A stretch of DNA of 49,709 nucleotides from assembly GCA_031253995.1 (NCBI GenBank), contig JAIRVG010000084.1, positions 1-49,709 on the forward strand, given 5' to 3'. The notes beneath the pieces were generated by a model, which was not told where the DNA came from, made no database searches, and saw only the letters and a list, made by a program, of their open reading frames with translations. The DNA is from Paucimonas sp. (GTDB lineage: Bacteria; Pseudomonadota; Gammaproteobacteria; Pseudomonadales; Pseudomonadaceae). Position numbers and translations under genes: made by a program. Below, piece after piece: positions 27,103-35,210 of this stretch; positions within the stretch are counted from its first letter, which is position 1; each line of letters starts with the position of its first letter.

Positions 27103-29006
27103 AGGGACTCGGCGGGTTCGGTAGGGGCGGGGAACAACGGCAGGCTGATGACGAACGCCGTGCCGCCGCTGGCGGGGTGCTCGACGCCCAGGCTGCCGCC
27201 GGCGGCGGCGGCGAGGCTGGCGGACAGGGTCAGGCCCAGGCCCAGGCCGTGTTCGCCCGGCTTGGTGGTGAAGAAGGGTTCGAACAGGTGCTTGCGGGCC
27301 TCGTCGTCGATGCCGTGGCCATTGTCGCGCACCCGCAGGCGGTACTTGTTGTCGTGGGTCTCGCCTTCCAGCCACAGCTCCGGCAGCGGGACCGCGGCCA
27401 TGGCGTCGAGGGCGTTGCCCACCAGGTTGACCAGGATCTGCTCCAGGCGGGTCTGGTCGATGGCCAGGGTCTGTTCGCTGTAGTTGCTGTGCAGCTTCAG
27501 GTGGCAGCCTTCGATGCGCGCGGCGAGCACCTGCAATGCCGCGTCCACGGCCTTGCCCAGCGACGCCTGGCCGCGGTCGTCGCCGCGCCGGGCGAAGGAG
27601 CGCAGGCTGGCGGTGATGCGGCCCATGCGGTCGATGAGGTCGTTCATGGTCAGCAGGTTGGCGCTGGCGATTTCCAGCGCGCCGCGTTCGAGGAAGCGCA
27701 CGGTATTGCCGGACAGGGTGCGCAGCGCCGCCAGCGGCTGGTTCAGTTCATGGGCGATGCTGGTGGACATCTGCCCGATGGCCGCCAGCTTGCCGGCCTG
27801 GACCAGTTCGTCCTGGGCGTGGCGCAGGGTCTGTTCGGCCTGGCGCCGCTCGCGGATCTGCGCCTTGAGGCGTTCGTTGCTGGCGCGCAGGTCGGCAGTG
27901 CGTTCGGCGATCCTGCGTTCCAGCTGGTTGTTGGCTTCTTCCAGCGCCTCGCGGGCGGCCAGGCGGGTGGCGATCACCTTGCGTCGTTCGTTCCAGGCGA
28001 TGGCGAGGATGGTCAGCAGGGCGAAGGCCACGGCCACCAGCACGCCCTGGATGATCGATTCGCGGCGCAGGTCCTGCAGCGGGGTGAGCAGGGTGAAGTG
28101 CCAGGGGGTGTCGTTGAGGCGGCGGGTCTGGGCCAGGTAGGCCACCTCGTGGGTGCCGTCGTCGAGCCGGGCATTGGCCGGGAAGGTGAGTTTCTCCAGG
28201 CCGTCACCGAGCTTTTCCCGCCCCAGCGGTTGCAGTTCGTTGAGCGAGAACCAGTAGTACTGCAGGCTGCGGGCCAGGCGCTCCTTGGTTTCCGCGGTCA
28301 GCGGGCGCACGGACTTGAGGCGCCGCGCCGGATCGCTGGAGAGAATGATGATGCCGTTCTCGTCGCTGACGAAGGCTTCCAGGCGCGCGCGTTGCCAGCG
28401 CTCTTCGAGATTTTCCAGGCGTACCTTGATCACCGCCACGCCGATGATCTTGCCGTGTTCCTCCAGGCCATGGGCCAGGTAGTAGCCTGGCTCGCCGGTG
28501 GTGCTGCCGATGCCGTAGAACCGACCGGGCTGGCCGCGCACGGCGTCCTGGAAATAGGCACGGAACGACAGGTCTTCACCGAGGAAACTGTCGGTATCGC
28601 GCCAGTTGCTGGTGGCCTGGACCCGGCCGGTGGTATCGAGGACGAAGATCGCCCGGCTGCGGCTGCGCCGGTTCAGGCCTTCGAGGTATTCGTTGACCGC
28701 CTGGCGGTTGTCGCCATCGGTTTCGGTGAGCAGCTTCGACACGCTGTCTTCCAGCTCCAGCAGGCTGGGCAGGTAGGTGTACTTGCTGATTTCGCTCTCC
28801 ACCGTGCGCGCGTGCAGCTCAAGCTGGCGCTCGCCGGTGTCGCTCAAGGTGCGGATGCCGTTGTGCTCGCTGACCATGAACCCGGCGACGCCCAGGCCGA
28901 TCGTCAGCAGCAGGATCAGGGGCGGGATGAGCAGTTGGCGGATCAGACGGGGTTTCACGGCAAGGGCAGGCTTGGCTGGGTGAAGGAGCGTGGGGTCGCA
29001 TTTCAT
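27099..29006 (-). CDS. aauS: AauS, sensor histidine kinase for acidic amino acids
   Basis: 635 residues. Two membrane helices (about 22-45 and 318-338) bracket a periplasmic dCache-like sensor of about 270 residues; a coiled coil (345-400) leads to the H-box IAHELNQPLAALR with phospho-His419 and a HATPase domain with LVNLVGNALDAM, DNGHGI and GLGLTLS. The DctB-like architecture fits sensing of dicarboxylic amino acids outside the cell, phosphorylating AauR. The ATG at 29006 is used; an in-frame GTG lies one codon upstream. It is separated from aatP by a strong hairpin, so its transcription may be partly independent of the transporter operon. Confidence 0.92.
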   Translation of the reverse strand: MKCDPTLLHPAKPALAVKPRLIRQLLIPPLILLLTIGLGVAGFMVSEHNGIRTLSDTGERQLELHARTVESEISKYTYLPSLLELEDSVSKLLTETDGDNRQAVNEYLEGLNRRSRSRAIFVLDTTGRVQATSNWRDTDSFLGEDLSFRAYFQDAVRGQPGRFYGIGSTTGEPGYYLAHGLEEHGKIIGVAVIKVRLENLEERWQRARLEAFVSDENGIIILSSDPARRLKSVRPLTAETKERLARSLQYYWFSLNELQPLGREKLGDGLEKLTFPANARLDDGTHEVAYLAQTRRLNDTPWHFTLLTPLQDLRRESIIQGVLVAVAFALLTILAIAWNERRKVIATRLAAREALEEANNQLERRIAERTADLRASNERLKAQIRERRQAEQTLRHAQDELVQAGKLAAIGQMSTSIAHELNQPLAALRTLSGNTVRFLERGALEIASANLLTMNDLIDRMGRITASLRSFARRGDDRGQASLGKAVDAALQVLAARIEGCHLKLHSNYSEQTLAIDQTRLEQILVNLVGNALDAMAAVPLPELWLEGETHDNKYRLRVRDNGHGIDDEARKHLFEPFFTTKPGEHGLGLGLTLSASLAAAAGGSLGVEHPASGGTAFVISLPLFPAPTEPAESL

Positions 29007-29025
29007 CACAGAGGCCTTGTAACGA

Positions 29026-29065
29026 CCAGCGCCCCGCGTCCGCCGAAGCGGCAGCGGGGCGCTGG
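29026..29065 (-). terminator. Strong hairpin between aatP and aauS
   Basis: CCAGCGCCCCGC (29026-29037) pairs perfectly with GCGGGGCGCTGG (29054-29065), and the loop contains a smaller CCGC/GCGG stem. It lies within the aatP 3' region and just before aauS in the direction of transcription. Without a U-run it looks like a partial terminator or mRNA stabiliser that lowers aauSR relative to aatJQMP. Confidence 0.6.
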
Positions 29066-29069
29066 GGGC

Positions 29070-29804
29070 TTAGTGTTGCAGGATCTTGCTGAGGAAGTGC
29101 TGGGTGCGCTCGTGGCGGCCCGATGGATCGCCGAAGAAGGCTTCCTTCTGGCAGTCCTCGATGATGCTGCCCTTGTCCATGAAGATCACCCGGTTGGCGA
29201 CCTTGCGGGCGAAGCCCATTTCATGGGTGACGCACATCATGGTCATGCCTTCCTGGGCCAGCTCCACCATCACGTCCAGTACTTCGTTGACCATTTCCGG
29301 GTCCAGTGCCGAGGTCGGTTCGTCGAACAGCATGACGATCGGGTCCATCGACAGCGCACGGGCGATCGCCACGCGCTGCTGCTGGCCGCCGGAGAGCTGG
29401 CCGGGGTGCTTCTTGGCATGGGCGCCGAGGCCGACGCGGTCGAGCAGGGCCAGGCCCTTCTTGGTGGCTTCCGCCTCGCTGCGGCCAAGGACCTTGCGCT
29501 GGGCGATGGTCAGGTTCTCGGTGATGCTCAGGTGCGGGAACAGCTCGAAATGCTGGAATACCATGCCGACCCGGGAGCGCAGCTTGGGCAGGTTGGTCTT
29601 CGGATCGGCGATCGAGGTGCCGTCGACGATGATGTCGCCCTTCTGGAAGGGCTCCAGGGCGTTGACGCACTTGATCAGGGTCGACTTGCCCGAACCGGAC
29701 GGACCGCAGACCACCACCACTTCACCTTTCTTGACCTCGGTGTTGCACTCGGTCAGTACCTGGAAGTCGCCGTACCACTTGTTGACGTTCTTGATGGAAA
29801 TCAT
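29070..29804 (-). CDS. aatP: AatP, ATPase of the glutamate/aspartate ABC transporter
   Basis: 244 residues, standard for polar amino-acid ABC ATPases. Walker A GPSGSGKST (about 38-46), Q-loop VFQHFELFPHL, signature LSGGQQQRVAIARAL, Walker B VMLFDEPTSALDPE and the switch His in VTHEMGFA are all present. It powers uptake through AatQ/AatM. Start overlaps the aatM stop (ATGA, 29801-29804) and is preceded by AAGGA, so it is coupled to the permeases. Confidence 0.94.
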   Translation of the reverse strand: MISIKNVNKWYGDFQVLTECNTEVKKGEVVVVCGPSGSGKSTLIKCVNALEPFQKGDIIVDGTSIADPKTNLPKLRSRVGMVFQHFELFPHLSITENLTIAQRKVLGRSEAEATKKGLALLDRVGLGAHAKKHPGQLSGGQQQRVAIARALSMDPIVMLFDEPTSALDPEMVNEVLDVMVELAQEGMTMMCVTHEMGFARKVANRVIFMDKGSIIEDCQKEAFFGDPSGRHERTQHFLSKILQH

Positions 29805-30475
29805 ACGGTTATCCTTTTCTGCAGACGCTTGACCAGGAAGGAAGCGGAGAAGCTGATGACGAAGTAGACGGCGCCGGCGAAGACCAGGAACTCGTTGGAG
29901 CGTCCGATGATGTCGCCGCTGGCGCGGGCCGAGTTGAGGAAGTCCACCAGGCCGACGGTGTAGACCAGCGAGGTGTCCTGGAACAGGATGATGCTCTGCT
30001 GCAGCAGCAGCGGGGTCATCTTGCGGAACGCCTGGGGCAGGATAATCAGGCGCATGGTCTGGCCGTAGGTCATGCCCAGGGCCTGTGCCGCGCCCATCTG
30101 GCCCTTGGAGATCGACTGCACGCCGGCACGGACGATCTCGCAGAAGTAGGCCGCCTCGAACATCATGAAGGCCACGACGCAGGAGGTGAACGCCCCGACC
30201 GGGGTGTCCTCGCCGGTGATCCAGCGCAGCACGAAGGGGACCGCCAGGTAGAACCAGGTGATTACCAGCAGCAGCGGGATGGAGCGGAAGTAGTTGACGT
30301 AGGCGCCGGCCAGTCGCGACAGCAACTTGCTCGACGACAGGCGCATCAAGGCGAGGATGGTGCCCAGCGCGATGCCGCCGATGACGCCCATGACCATCAG
30401 CTTGAGGGTCATGACCATGCCGTTCCAAAGCCCGGGGAGGGCGGGAACGATACCGCTGAAGTCCATTTCCATCAT
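29801..30475 (-). CDS. aatM: AatM, permease subunit of the glutamate/aspartate ABC transporter
   Basis: 224 residues with about five membrane helices in the inner membrane. The EAA loop, which contacts the ATPase, reads AAQALGMTYGQTMRLIILPQAFRKM in the second half. VNYFRSIPLLLVITWFYLAVP is the usual HisM/GlnP-type start of the permease core. It overlaps aatQ at its 5' end (ATGA at 30472-30475) and aatP at its 3' end, so all three are translationally linked. Two adjacent in-frame ATGs exist; I chose the first because of the overlap. Confidence 0.93.
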   Translation of the reverse strand: MMEMDFSGIVPALPGLWNGMVMTLKLMVMGVIGGIALGTILALMRLSSSKLLSRLAGAYVNYFRSIPLLLVITWFYLAVPFVLRWITGEDTPVGAFTSCVVAFMMFEAAYFCEIVRAGVQSISKGQMGAAQALGMTYGQTMRLIILPQAFRKMTPLLLQQSIILFQDTSLVYTVGLVDFLNSARASGDIIGRSNEFLVFAGAVYFVISFSASFLVKRLQKRITV

Positions 30476-31218
30476 TTGCCTCCCACGGAAATCAGGCCAG
30501 GTACCGCGACCTTCTTCTCGACCATGCGCATGAGCAGCATCAGGCCCATGTTCAGGGTGAAGTAGATCAGCGTCGCCAGGGTGAAGGCTTCGAACAGGTT
30601 GGCGGAGAACTCGGCGGTCTGCTTGGTCTGCGCGAGCAGTTCCATCAGGCCGATCAGCGAGGCCACGGACGAGTTCTTGAAGACGTTGAGGAATTCCGAG
30701 GTCAGCGGCGGAATGATGATCCGGTAGGCCTGCGGCAGCAGCACGTTGGTGTAGATCTGCGGCAGGCTGAAGCCCATGGCGCGGGCGGCGGCTTCCTGGC
30801 CGCGGGGCAGCGCCTGGATGCCGGTGCGCACCTGCTCGCAGACGCGGGCAGCGGTGAACAGGCCGAGGCAGATCACCACGCTGATCAGCGCCGAGGTGGT
30901 CGGGTTGAGGTCTTGCTTGAACCACTCCTGCAGGCCTTCGGGCAGCAGGTCGGGGACCAGGAAGTACCAGATGAACAGCTGCACCAGCAGCGGCACGTTA
31001 CGGAAGAGTTCCACGTAGCAGGTGGCGATACCCGATACCACGCGGTTCGGCACGGTGCGCATCACGCCGAGCACGGAGCCCAGCAGCAAGGCGATGATCC
31101 AGGCGGCGATGGCAATGGCGATGGTCCAGCCCAGGCCGGTGATGTACCAGTCCAGATAGGTTTCGTCGCCCACGCCGGTGGACTTGAAGAATACGCCCCA
31201 GTCCCAGTTGTAATTCAT
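30472..31218 (-). CDS. aatQ: AatQ, permease subunit of the glutamate/aspartate ABC transporter
   Basis: 248 residues with about five membrane helices. The core CYVELFRNVPLLVQLFIWYF and the EAA loop EAAARAMGFSLPQIYTNVLLPQAYR mark a polar amino-acid ABC permease. It pairs with AatM to form the membrane channel. The ATG at 31218 follows a good GGGGAGA ribosome site. It is separated from aatJ by 97 bp that include a 28-bp hairpin, which likely gives the binding protein higher expression than the permeases. Confidence 0.93.
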   Translation of the reverse strand: MNYNWDWGVFFKSTGVGDETYLDWYITGLGWTIAIAIAAWIIALLLGSVLGVMRTVPNRVVSGIATCYVELFRNVPLLVQLFIWYFLVPDLLPEGLQEWFKQDLNPTTSALISVVICLGLFTAARVCEQVRTGIQALPRGQEAAARAMGFSLPQIYTNVLLPQAYRIIIPPLTSEFLNVFKNSSVASLIGLMELLAQTKQTAEFSANLFEAFTLATLIYFTLNMGLMLLMRMVEKKVAVPGLISVGGK

Positions 31219-31260
31219 CGGGGTCTCCCCTCGGATAGTTGTTTCACGGGCAGCTTCGAG

Positions 31261-31288
31261 CATCCGGGGGCGCGAACGCCCTCGGATG
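31261..31288 (-). promoter_or_regulatory. Intercistronic stabilising hairpin between aatJ and aatQ
   Basis: CATCCGGGGGCG and CGCCCTCGGATG form a 12-bp stem with a single G-T type mismatch around a CGAA tetraloop. It lies 28 bp after the aatJ stop. Such hairpins after binding-protein genes commonly protect the 5' portion of ABC operon mRNA and reduce read-through. No U-run is present. Confidence 0.65.
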
Positions 31289-31315
31289 AAAGGTTAGACA
31301 CTAACTAGGTGGGGT

Positions 31316-32239
31316 TCAGGACTTCTTTTCGTCCGCAGCCTTGTCGGTGGGCTCGGCGATCAGTTTCTTCAGTTCGTCGCTCATCTGGAACTGCAGGTTC
31401 AGGCCTTTTGGCGGGACCGGCTGCATGAACCACTTGTCGTAGATCTTGTTGATCTCGCCGGATTTGTACAGGGCGACGATGGCGTCATCCACGGCCTTCT
31501 TGAACGCCGGATCGTCCTTGCGCACCATGCAGCCGTAGATCTCGTAGGACTGCGGGGTACCGGTGATGACCCAGTCGGCTGGCTTCTTGGCCTTGGCCAT
31601 TTCGCCGGCGAGCAGGGCGTCGTCCATCATGAAGGCCACGGCGCGGCCGGATTCGAGCATCTGGAAGGATTCGCCATGGTCCTTGGCGGAGATGACGTTC
31701 ATCTTCATCTGCTTGTCGGCGTTCATCGCCTTGAGCAGGCGCTCGGAGGTGGTGCCGGCGGTGGTCACCACGTTCCTGCCGGCCAGGTCCGGGAAGTCCT
31801 TGTAGGCAGGCTGACCGTCCTTGACCTTGGTCAGCAGGCGGGTACCGACTTCGAAGATGCCCACCGAGAAGGCCACCTGTTGCTGGCGCTCGACGTTGTT
31901 GGTGGTGGAGCCGCACTCCAGGTCGACGGTGCCGTTCTGCACCAGCGGGATACGGGTCTGGGAAGTGACGAGGTTGTACTTGACGTTCAGGTTCGGCAGG
32001 GCCAGGTCCTTTTTCAGGGCCTCGACGACTGCTACCTGGATGTCGTGGGAGTAGCCGACCGGTTTGCCCGAAGCGTCAGCGAAGTAGGAAAACGGAATGG
32101 AAGAGTCACGGTGGCCCAGGGTGATGGTGCCCGTGTCCTTGATCTTCTTCAGGGTGCCGGTCAGTTCTTCGGCCATGGCCGGGGAAGCGATCACAGCGGC
32201 CGCGATGGCGGCGCCCAACAGATGACGAACGATACGCAT
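31316..32239 (-). CDS. aatJ: AatJ, periplasmic glutamate/aspartate-binding protein
   Basis: 307 residues. A signal peptide (MRIVRHLLGAAIAAAVIASPAMA|EE) directs it to the periplasm; the mature part is a family 3 solute-binding protein with ITLGHRDSSIPFSYFADASG, the GSTTNNVERQQQVAFS segment that distinguishes glutamate/aspartate binders, and GYSHDIQVAVVEAL. It is the first gene of aatJQMP and thus close to the regulated promoter. Ribosome site GAGGA lies upstream of the ATG at 32239. The leader contains an A-rich stretch that could also be a Crc/Hfq site. Confidence 0.94.
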   Translation of the reverse strand: MRIVRHLLGAAIAAAVIASPAMAEELTGTLKKIKDTGTITLGHRDSSIPFSYFADASGKPVGYSHDIQVAVVEALKKDLALPNLNVKYNLVTSQTRIPLVQNGTVDLECGSTTNNVERQQQVAFSVGIFEVGTRLLTKVKDGQPAYKDFPDLAGRNVVTTAGTTSERLLKAMNADKQMKMNVISAKDHGESFQMLESGRAVAFMMDDALLAGEMAKAKKPADWVITGTPQSYEIYGCMVRKDDPAFKKAVDDAIVALYKSGEINKIYDKWFMQPVPPKGLNLQFQMSDELKKLIAEPTDKAADEKKS

Positions 32240-32346
32240 CGAATGTTCCTCGAGGTGTGTTTGTTTTTTTTATGAGGCCGTTGGTCGGCCGTTCGTTCAG
32301 CGAGCCCGTGCTTTTCGGCACCGGCGCATCCGGGTTCTGAGTGTAG

Positions 32347-32362
32347 AGCATGAGTCGTGCCA
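32347..32362 (-). promoter_or_regulatory. Sigma-54 (RpoN) promoter of aatJ
   Basis: Read on the minus strand, TGGCACGACTCATGCT matches TGGCACG-N4-TTGCW with one change (ATGC for TTGC), and the invariant GG and GC are exactly 12 bp apart. Transcription would start near 32336, leaving a leader of about 97 bases before aatJ. This agrees with a sigma-54 activator (AauR) encoded in the same locus. Confidence 0.82.
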
Positions 32363-32439
32363 GGCTGTGATTTCGATCACGAATGCCCGTAGTACAGGGG
32401 TAGCAGGGTTTTTTGACGGGGGGATGACGTGGAGGTTCA

Positions 32440-32485
32440 GTCGGATGGCCGAATAGTGGCATTGTTTGGTGTTCGGAAAACCGAA
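32440..32485. promoter_or_regulatory. Two AauR-type upstream activator palindromes
   Basis: TTCGGAAAACCGAA (32472-32485) is an exact TTCGG-N4-CCGAA palindrome, and GTCGGATGGCCGAA (32440-32453) matches it at all but one base. The centres are 32 bp apart and about 85-115 bp upstream of the sigma-54 -24 element, a normal place for enhancer sites. From memory, TTCGG-N4-CCGAA is the motif reported for AauR. Confidence 0.82.
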
Positions 32486-32520
32486 TGACTCTTCATGGTC
32501 TGCTGTGTTTTCCCGGGCCA

Positions 32521-32603
32521 ATCGCTGGCAAGCCAGCTCCCACAGGTACCGCACTGTTCTGGAGAGCAGTGGTGAACCCTGTGGGAGCTGGCTTGCCAGC
32601 GAT
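32521..32603. repeat. REP inverted pair (GGCAAGCCAGC type)
   Basis: ATCGCTGGCAAGCCAGCTCC...CACAGG (32521-32546) is repeated as an exact reverse complement at 32578-32603, with 31 bp between. A lone related unit occurs near 41285-41307. It lies between the aatJ control region and the 3' end of glpD. Confidence 0.85.
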
Positions 32604-32623
32604 GGGGGCGACTCGGTTGCGGA

Positions 32624-34144
32624 TCAGGCCGCGCGGCTCAGTTCCTTGCGTTGCAGATAAGCCCGCAGCACCTGCTGCTCAGCCTCGCTGAGGAACAGCC
32701 CCAGCTTGCTGCGCCGCCACAGGATGTCCTCCGCCGACACCGCCCATTCCTCGCGGCACAGGTAATCCACTTCACGGCTGAACAACCCGCCGCCCATGGC
32801 TTCCCCAAGGTCATCCGGGCCCTGCACGCCTTCCAGCAGGCGCCAGGTGCGGCTGCCATAGGTCAGCGCCCAGCGCTTGGCCAGCGCGCTCGGCAGCCAG
32901 CCATGGCGGGCGAGGATCTCGTCGCACAATACCTGCGCCGTACTCATGCCTTCACCGCCCGGCAACGGCGCGCTGGCGGTCCAGCTGCCGGTCATCTGGG
33001 TGAACCACGGCGCCAGCTCGGCCATCGCCGACTCGGCCAGCTTGCGGTAGGTGGTCAGCTTGCCGCCGAACACCGACAGCAACGGCGCCTGGCCGGCTTC
33101 CGAGGACAGCGCCAGGGTGTAGTCGCGGGTCACGGCCGAGGGATTGTCCGACTCGTCGTTGCACAGCGGACGCACGCCGGAATAGGTGTGGAGGATGTCG
33201 GCACGGCTCAACTGGTGAGTGAAGTGCTGGTTGACCACCTTCAGCAGGTAGTCGGTTTCCGCCTCGGTGATCGCCACCTTGGCCGGGTCGCCGCTGTATT
33301 CGCGGTCGGTGGTACCGATCAGGGTGAAGCGCTCCAGGTACGGGATGCAGAAGACGATGCGCTGGTCTTCGTTCTGCAGGATGTAGGCGTGCTCGCCTTC
33401 GTACAGCTTCGGCACGATCAGGTGGCTGCCCTGGATCAGGCGGATGCCGTAGGGCGCATCGAGCTTGAGGTCGTCCTTGATGAACTTCGCCACCCACGGA
33501 CCGGCAGCATTGACCAGCGAGCGAGCCTGGATGCTGTGCTGGCTGCCGTCGGCGCGCTCCACCTGCACGTTCCACAGGTTGCCGTCGCGGCGGGCGCTGA
33601 TGCAGCGAGTGCGGGTGAGGATATGCGCGCCGCGCTCGCGGGCAGCCATGGCGTTGAGCACCACCAGGCGGGCATCGTCCACCGCGCAGTCGGCGTATTC
33701 GAAACCGCGGCTGATCTCGGGCTTCAGCGGGTTGCCAGGGCCGAAGCGCAGGCTGCGGGAGGCACCGAGCTGCTTGCGCTTGCCGAGGTGGTCATAAAGG
33801 AACAGGCCGGCACGGATCATCCACGCCGGACGCAGGTGCGGGCGGTGCGGCAGCACGAAGCGCATCGGCTTGACGATGTGCGGGGCCTTGGCCAGCAGCA
33901 CTTCGCGCTCGGCCAGGGCTTCGCGCACCAGGCGGAATTCGTAATGTTCGAGATAGCGCAGGCCGCCGTGGATCAGCTTGCTGCTGGCCGAGGAGGTATG
34001 GCTGGCGAGGTCGTCCTTTTCGCAAAGGAACACCGACAGGCCGCGTCCGGCCGCATCGGCGGCGATACCGACGCCATTGATGCCGCCACCGATGACGGCG
34101 ACGTCATAGATCTCGGCAAGGATGGGAGCGCTGGATTGGGACAC
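32624..34144 (-). CDS. glpD: Aerobic glycerol-3-phosphate dehydrogenase
   Basis: 506 residues of the FAD-dependent GlpD family, which oxidises glycerol-3-phosphate to dihydroxyacetone phosphate at the inner membrane and passes electrons to quinone. The dinucleotide-binding VAVIGGGINGVGIAADAAGRG is at about 15-36, followed by DDLASHTSSASSKLIHGGLRYL, and the later TYSGVRPL and FGGKLTTYRKLAE are diagnostic. Start is a GTG at 34144 with GAGAGG upstream. Transcribed separately from glpR, through a 184-bp region with a GlpR operator. Confidence 0.95.
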   Translation of the reverse strand: MSQSSAPILAEIYDVAVIGGGINGVGIAADAAGRGLSVFLCEKDDLASHTSSASSKLIHGGLRYLEHYEFRLVREALAEREVLLAKAPHIVKPMRFVLPHRPHLRPAWMIRAGLFLYDHLGKRKQLGASRSLRFGPGNPLKPEISRGFEYADCAVDDARLVVLNAMAARERGAHILTRTRCISARRDGNLWNVQVERADGSQHSIQARSLVNAAGPWVAKFIKDDLKLDAPYGIRLIQGSHLIVPKLYEGEHAYILQNEDQRIVFCIPYLERFTLIGTTDREYSGDPAKVAITEAETDYLLKVVNQHFTHQLSRADILHTYSGVRPLCNDESDNPSAVTRDYTLALSSEAGQAPLLSVFGGKLTTYRKLAESAMAELAPWFTQMTGSWTASAPLPGGEGMSTAQVLCDEILARHGWLPSALAKRWALTYGSRTWRLLEGVQGPDDLGEAMGGGLFSREVDYLCREEWAVSAEDILWRRSKLGLFLSEAEQQVLRAYLQRKELSRAA

Positions 34145-34188
34145 GGCAAGGCCTCTCGAAAGTCGTTCTGATATCTTTTGTGAACATC

Positions 34189-34208
34189 AATGTTCGTATT
34201 CGAAAATG
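34189..34208. promoter_or_regulatory. GlpR operator in the glpD control region
   Basis: AATGTTCGTATTCGAAAATG matches the E. coli GlpR 20-bp consensus (half-site WATKYTCGWW) at 19 of 20 positions. It lies about 45-65 bp upstream of the glpD start. A nested palindrome GAACATcaATGTTC (34182-34195) overlaps its left edge. Repression by GlpR and relief by glycerol-3-phosphate is expected. Confidence 0.78.
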
Positions 34209-34272
34209 TTAGCCCAATGGAAAAGCGGCGACCAGTGGGTTTTCATAGAAAATACTGATCGGATGACAAACA

Positions 34273-34292
34273 AATGAAAAATTACGAACATT
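34273..34292. promoter_or_regulatory. Second, weaker GlpR operator candidate
   Basis: The right half TACGAACATT fits the GlpR half-site perfectly, and the left half AATGAAAAAT fits at 6 of 10 positions. It lies about 84 bp from the better operator, a distance that would allow looping across the glpD promoter. Confidence 0.5.
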
Positions 34293-34328
34293 CGCGCCGC
34301 CAGCCTTGCGCTGGCGGCCGGGTCGGGG

Positions 34329-35084
34329 TCAGACCACTTCGAGGCGAATCTTGTACTGGTTGAGCAGTTGGGTCAGGGCGGCGACCGGCGCCTGGTCGGT
34401 CACCAGGCAGTCGATCAGGCTGATGGAGCCCAGGCGCACCATGGCGTTGCGCCCGAACTTGCTGGAGTCGGCGGCGAGGATCACCTGGCGCGCGTTGGCG
34501 ATGATCGCCTGGGACACCCGCACTTCCTGGTAATCGAAGTCCAGCAGGCTGCCGTCCTCGTCGATACCGCTGATGCCCACCACGGCGAAGTCCACCTTGA
34601 ACTGGTTGATGAAATCGACGCTGGCCTGGCCCACCACGCCGCCGTCGCGGCGCACGTTGCCGCCGGCCAGCAGCACTTCGAAATCATCCTTGGCGCTGAG
34701 GATCGAGGCCACGTGCAGGTTGTTGGTGATGATCTTCAGGTGGTTGTGGTTGAGCAGGGCGCGGGCGATGGATTCGGTGGTGGTGCCGATATTGATGAAC
34801 AGCGAGGCGTGGTCGGGGATCTGCCGGGCCACGGCCTCGGCGATACGCTGCTTCTCGTCGCGCATCTGGTCGGCGCGCATGGCGTAGGCAGTGTTCTCGA
34901 TGCTGGAGTCGTAGGCGGCGCCACCGTGATAACGGCGCAGCAGGTTGACCTCGGCGAGCTGGTTGATGTCGCGGCGGATGGTTTGCGGGGTGACGACGAA
35001 CAACTGCGCCATTTCCTCGATACTGACGTAGCCGCGCTCACGGACCAGTTCGAGAATTTGTTGTTGGCGGGGAGGCAGATTCAT
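34329..35084 (-). CDS. glpR: DeoR-family repressor of glycerol metabolism GlpR
   Basis: 251 residues. The N-terminal DeoR HTH reads MNLPPRQQQILELVRERGYV then MAQLFVVTPQTIRRDINQLAE, and the sugar-phosphate sensor domain has the family motifs INIGTTTESIARALL and LAGGNVRRDGGVVGQA. GlpR binds glycerol-3-phosphate and represses glpD and glpFK. It lies between glpK and glpD on the same strand, 126 bp after glpK with a hairpin in the gap. Confidence 0.95.
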   Translation of the reverse strand: MNLPPRQQQILELVRERGYVSIEEMAQLFVVTPQTIRRDINQLAEVNLLRRYHGGAAYDSSIENTAYAMRADQMRDEKQRIAEAVARQIPDHASLFINIGTTTESIARALLNHNHLKIITNNLHVASILSAKDDFEVLLAGGNVRRDGGVVGQASVDFINQFKVDFAVVGISGIDEDGSLLDFDYQEVRVSQAIIANARQVILAADSSKFGRNAMVRLGSISLIDCLVTDQAPVAALTQLLNQYKIRLEVV

Positions 35085-35172
35085 GGGCGTCCTATGGGGC
35101 GGCCGAAAAATGCTGCAATGATGCCGGAGGAAGGGGCGTCGGGCCAGCCTGAGGGCGGCATGGACGTAGCGC

Positions 35173-35198
35173 GGGACGCAGCCTGGAGGCTGCGTCCC
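35173..35198 (-). terminator. Hairpin after glpK
   Basis: GGGACGCAGCC-TGGA-GGCTGCGTCCC is a perfect 11-bp stem with a 4-base loop starting 13 bp after the glpK stop. It probably ends or protects the glpFK transcript; no U-tract follows, so some read-through into glpR is possible. Confidence 0.65.
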
Positions 35199-35210
35199 TG
35201 AGCTGAAACG

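Noticed and set aside
27177..29867. 896-codon plus-strand frame opposite aauS and aatP
   Set aside because: AauS and AatP have complete diagnostic motifs; the opposite frame has none.
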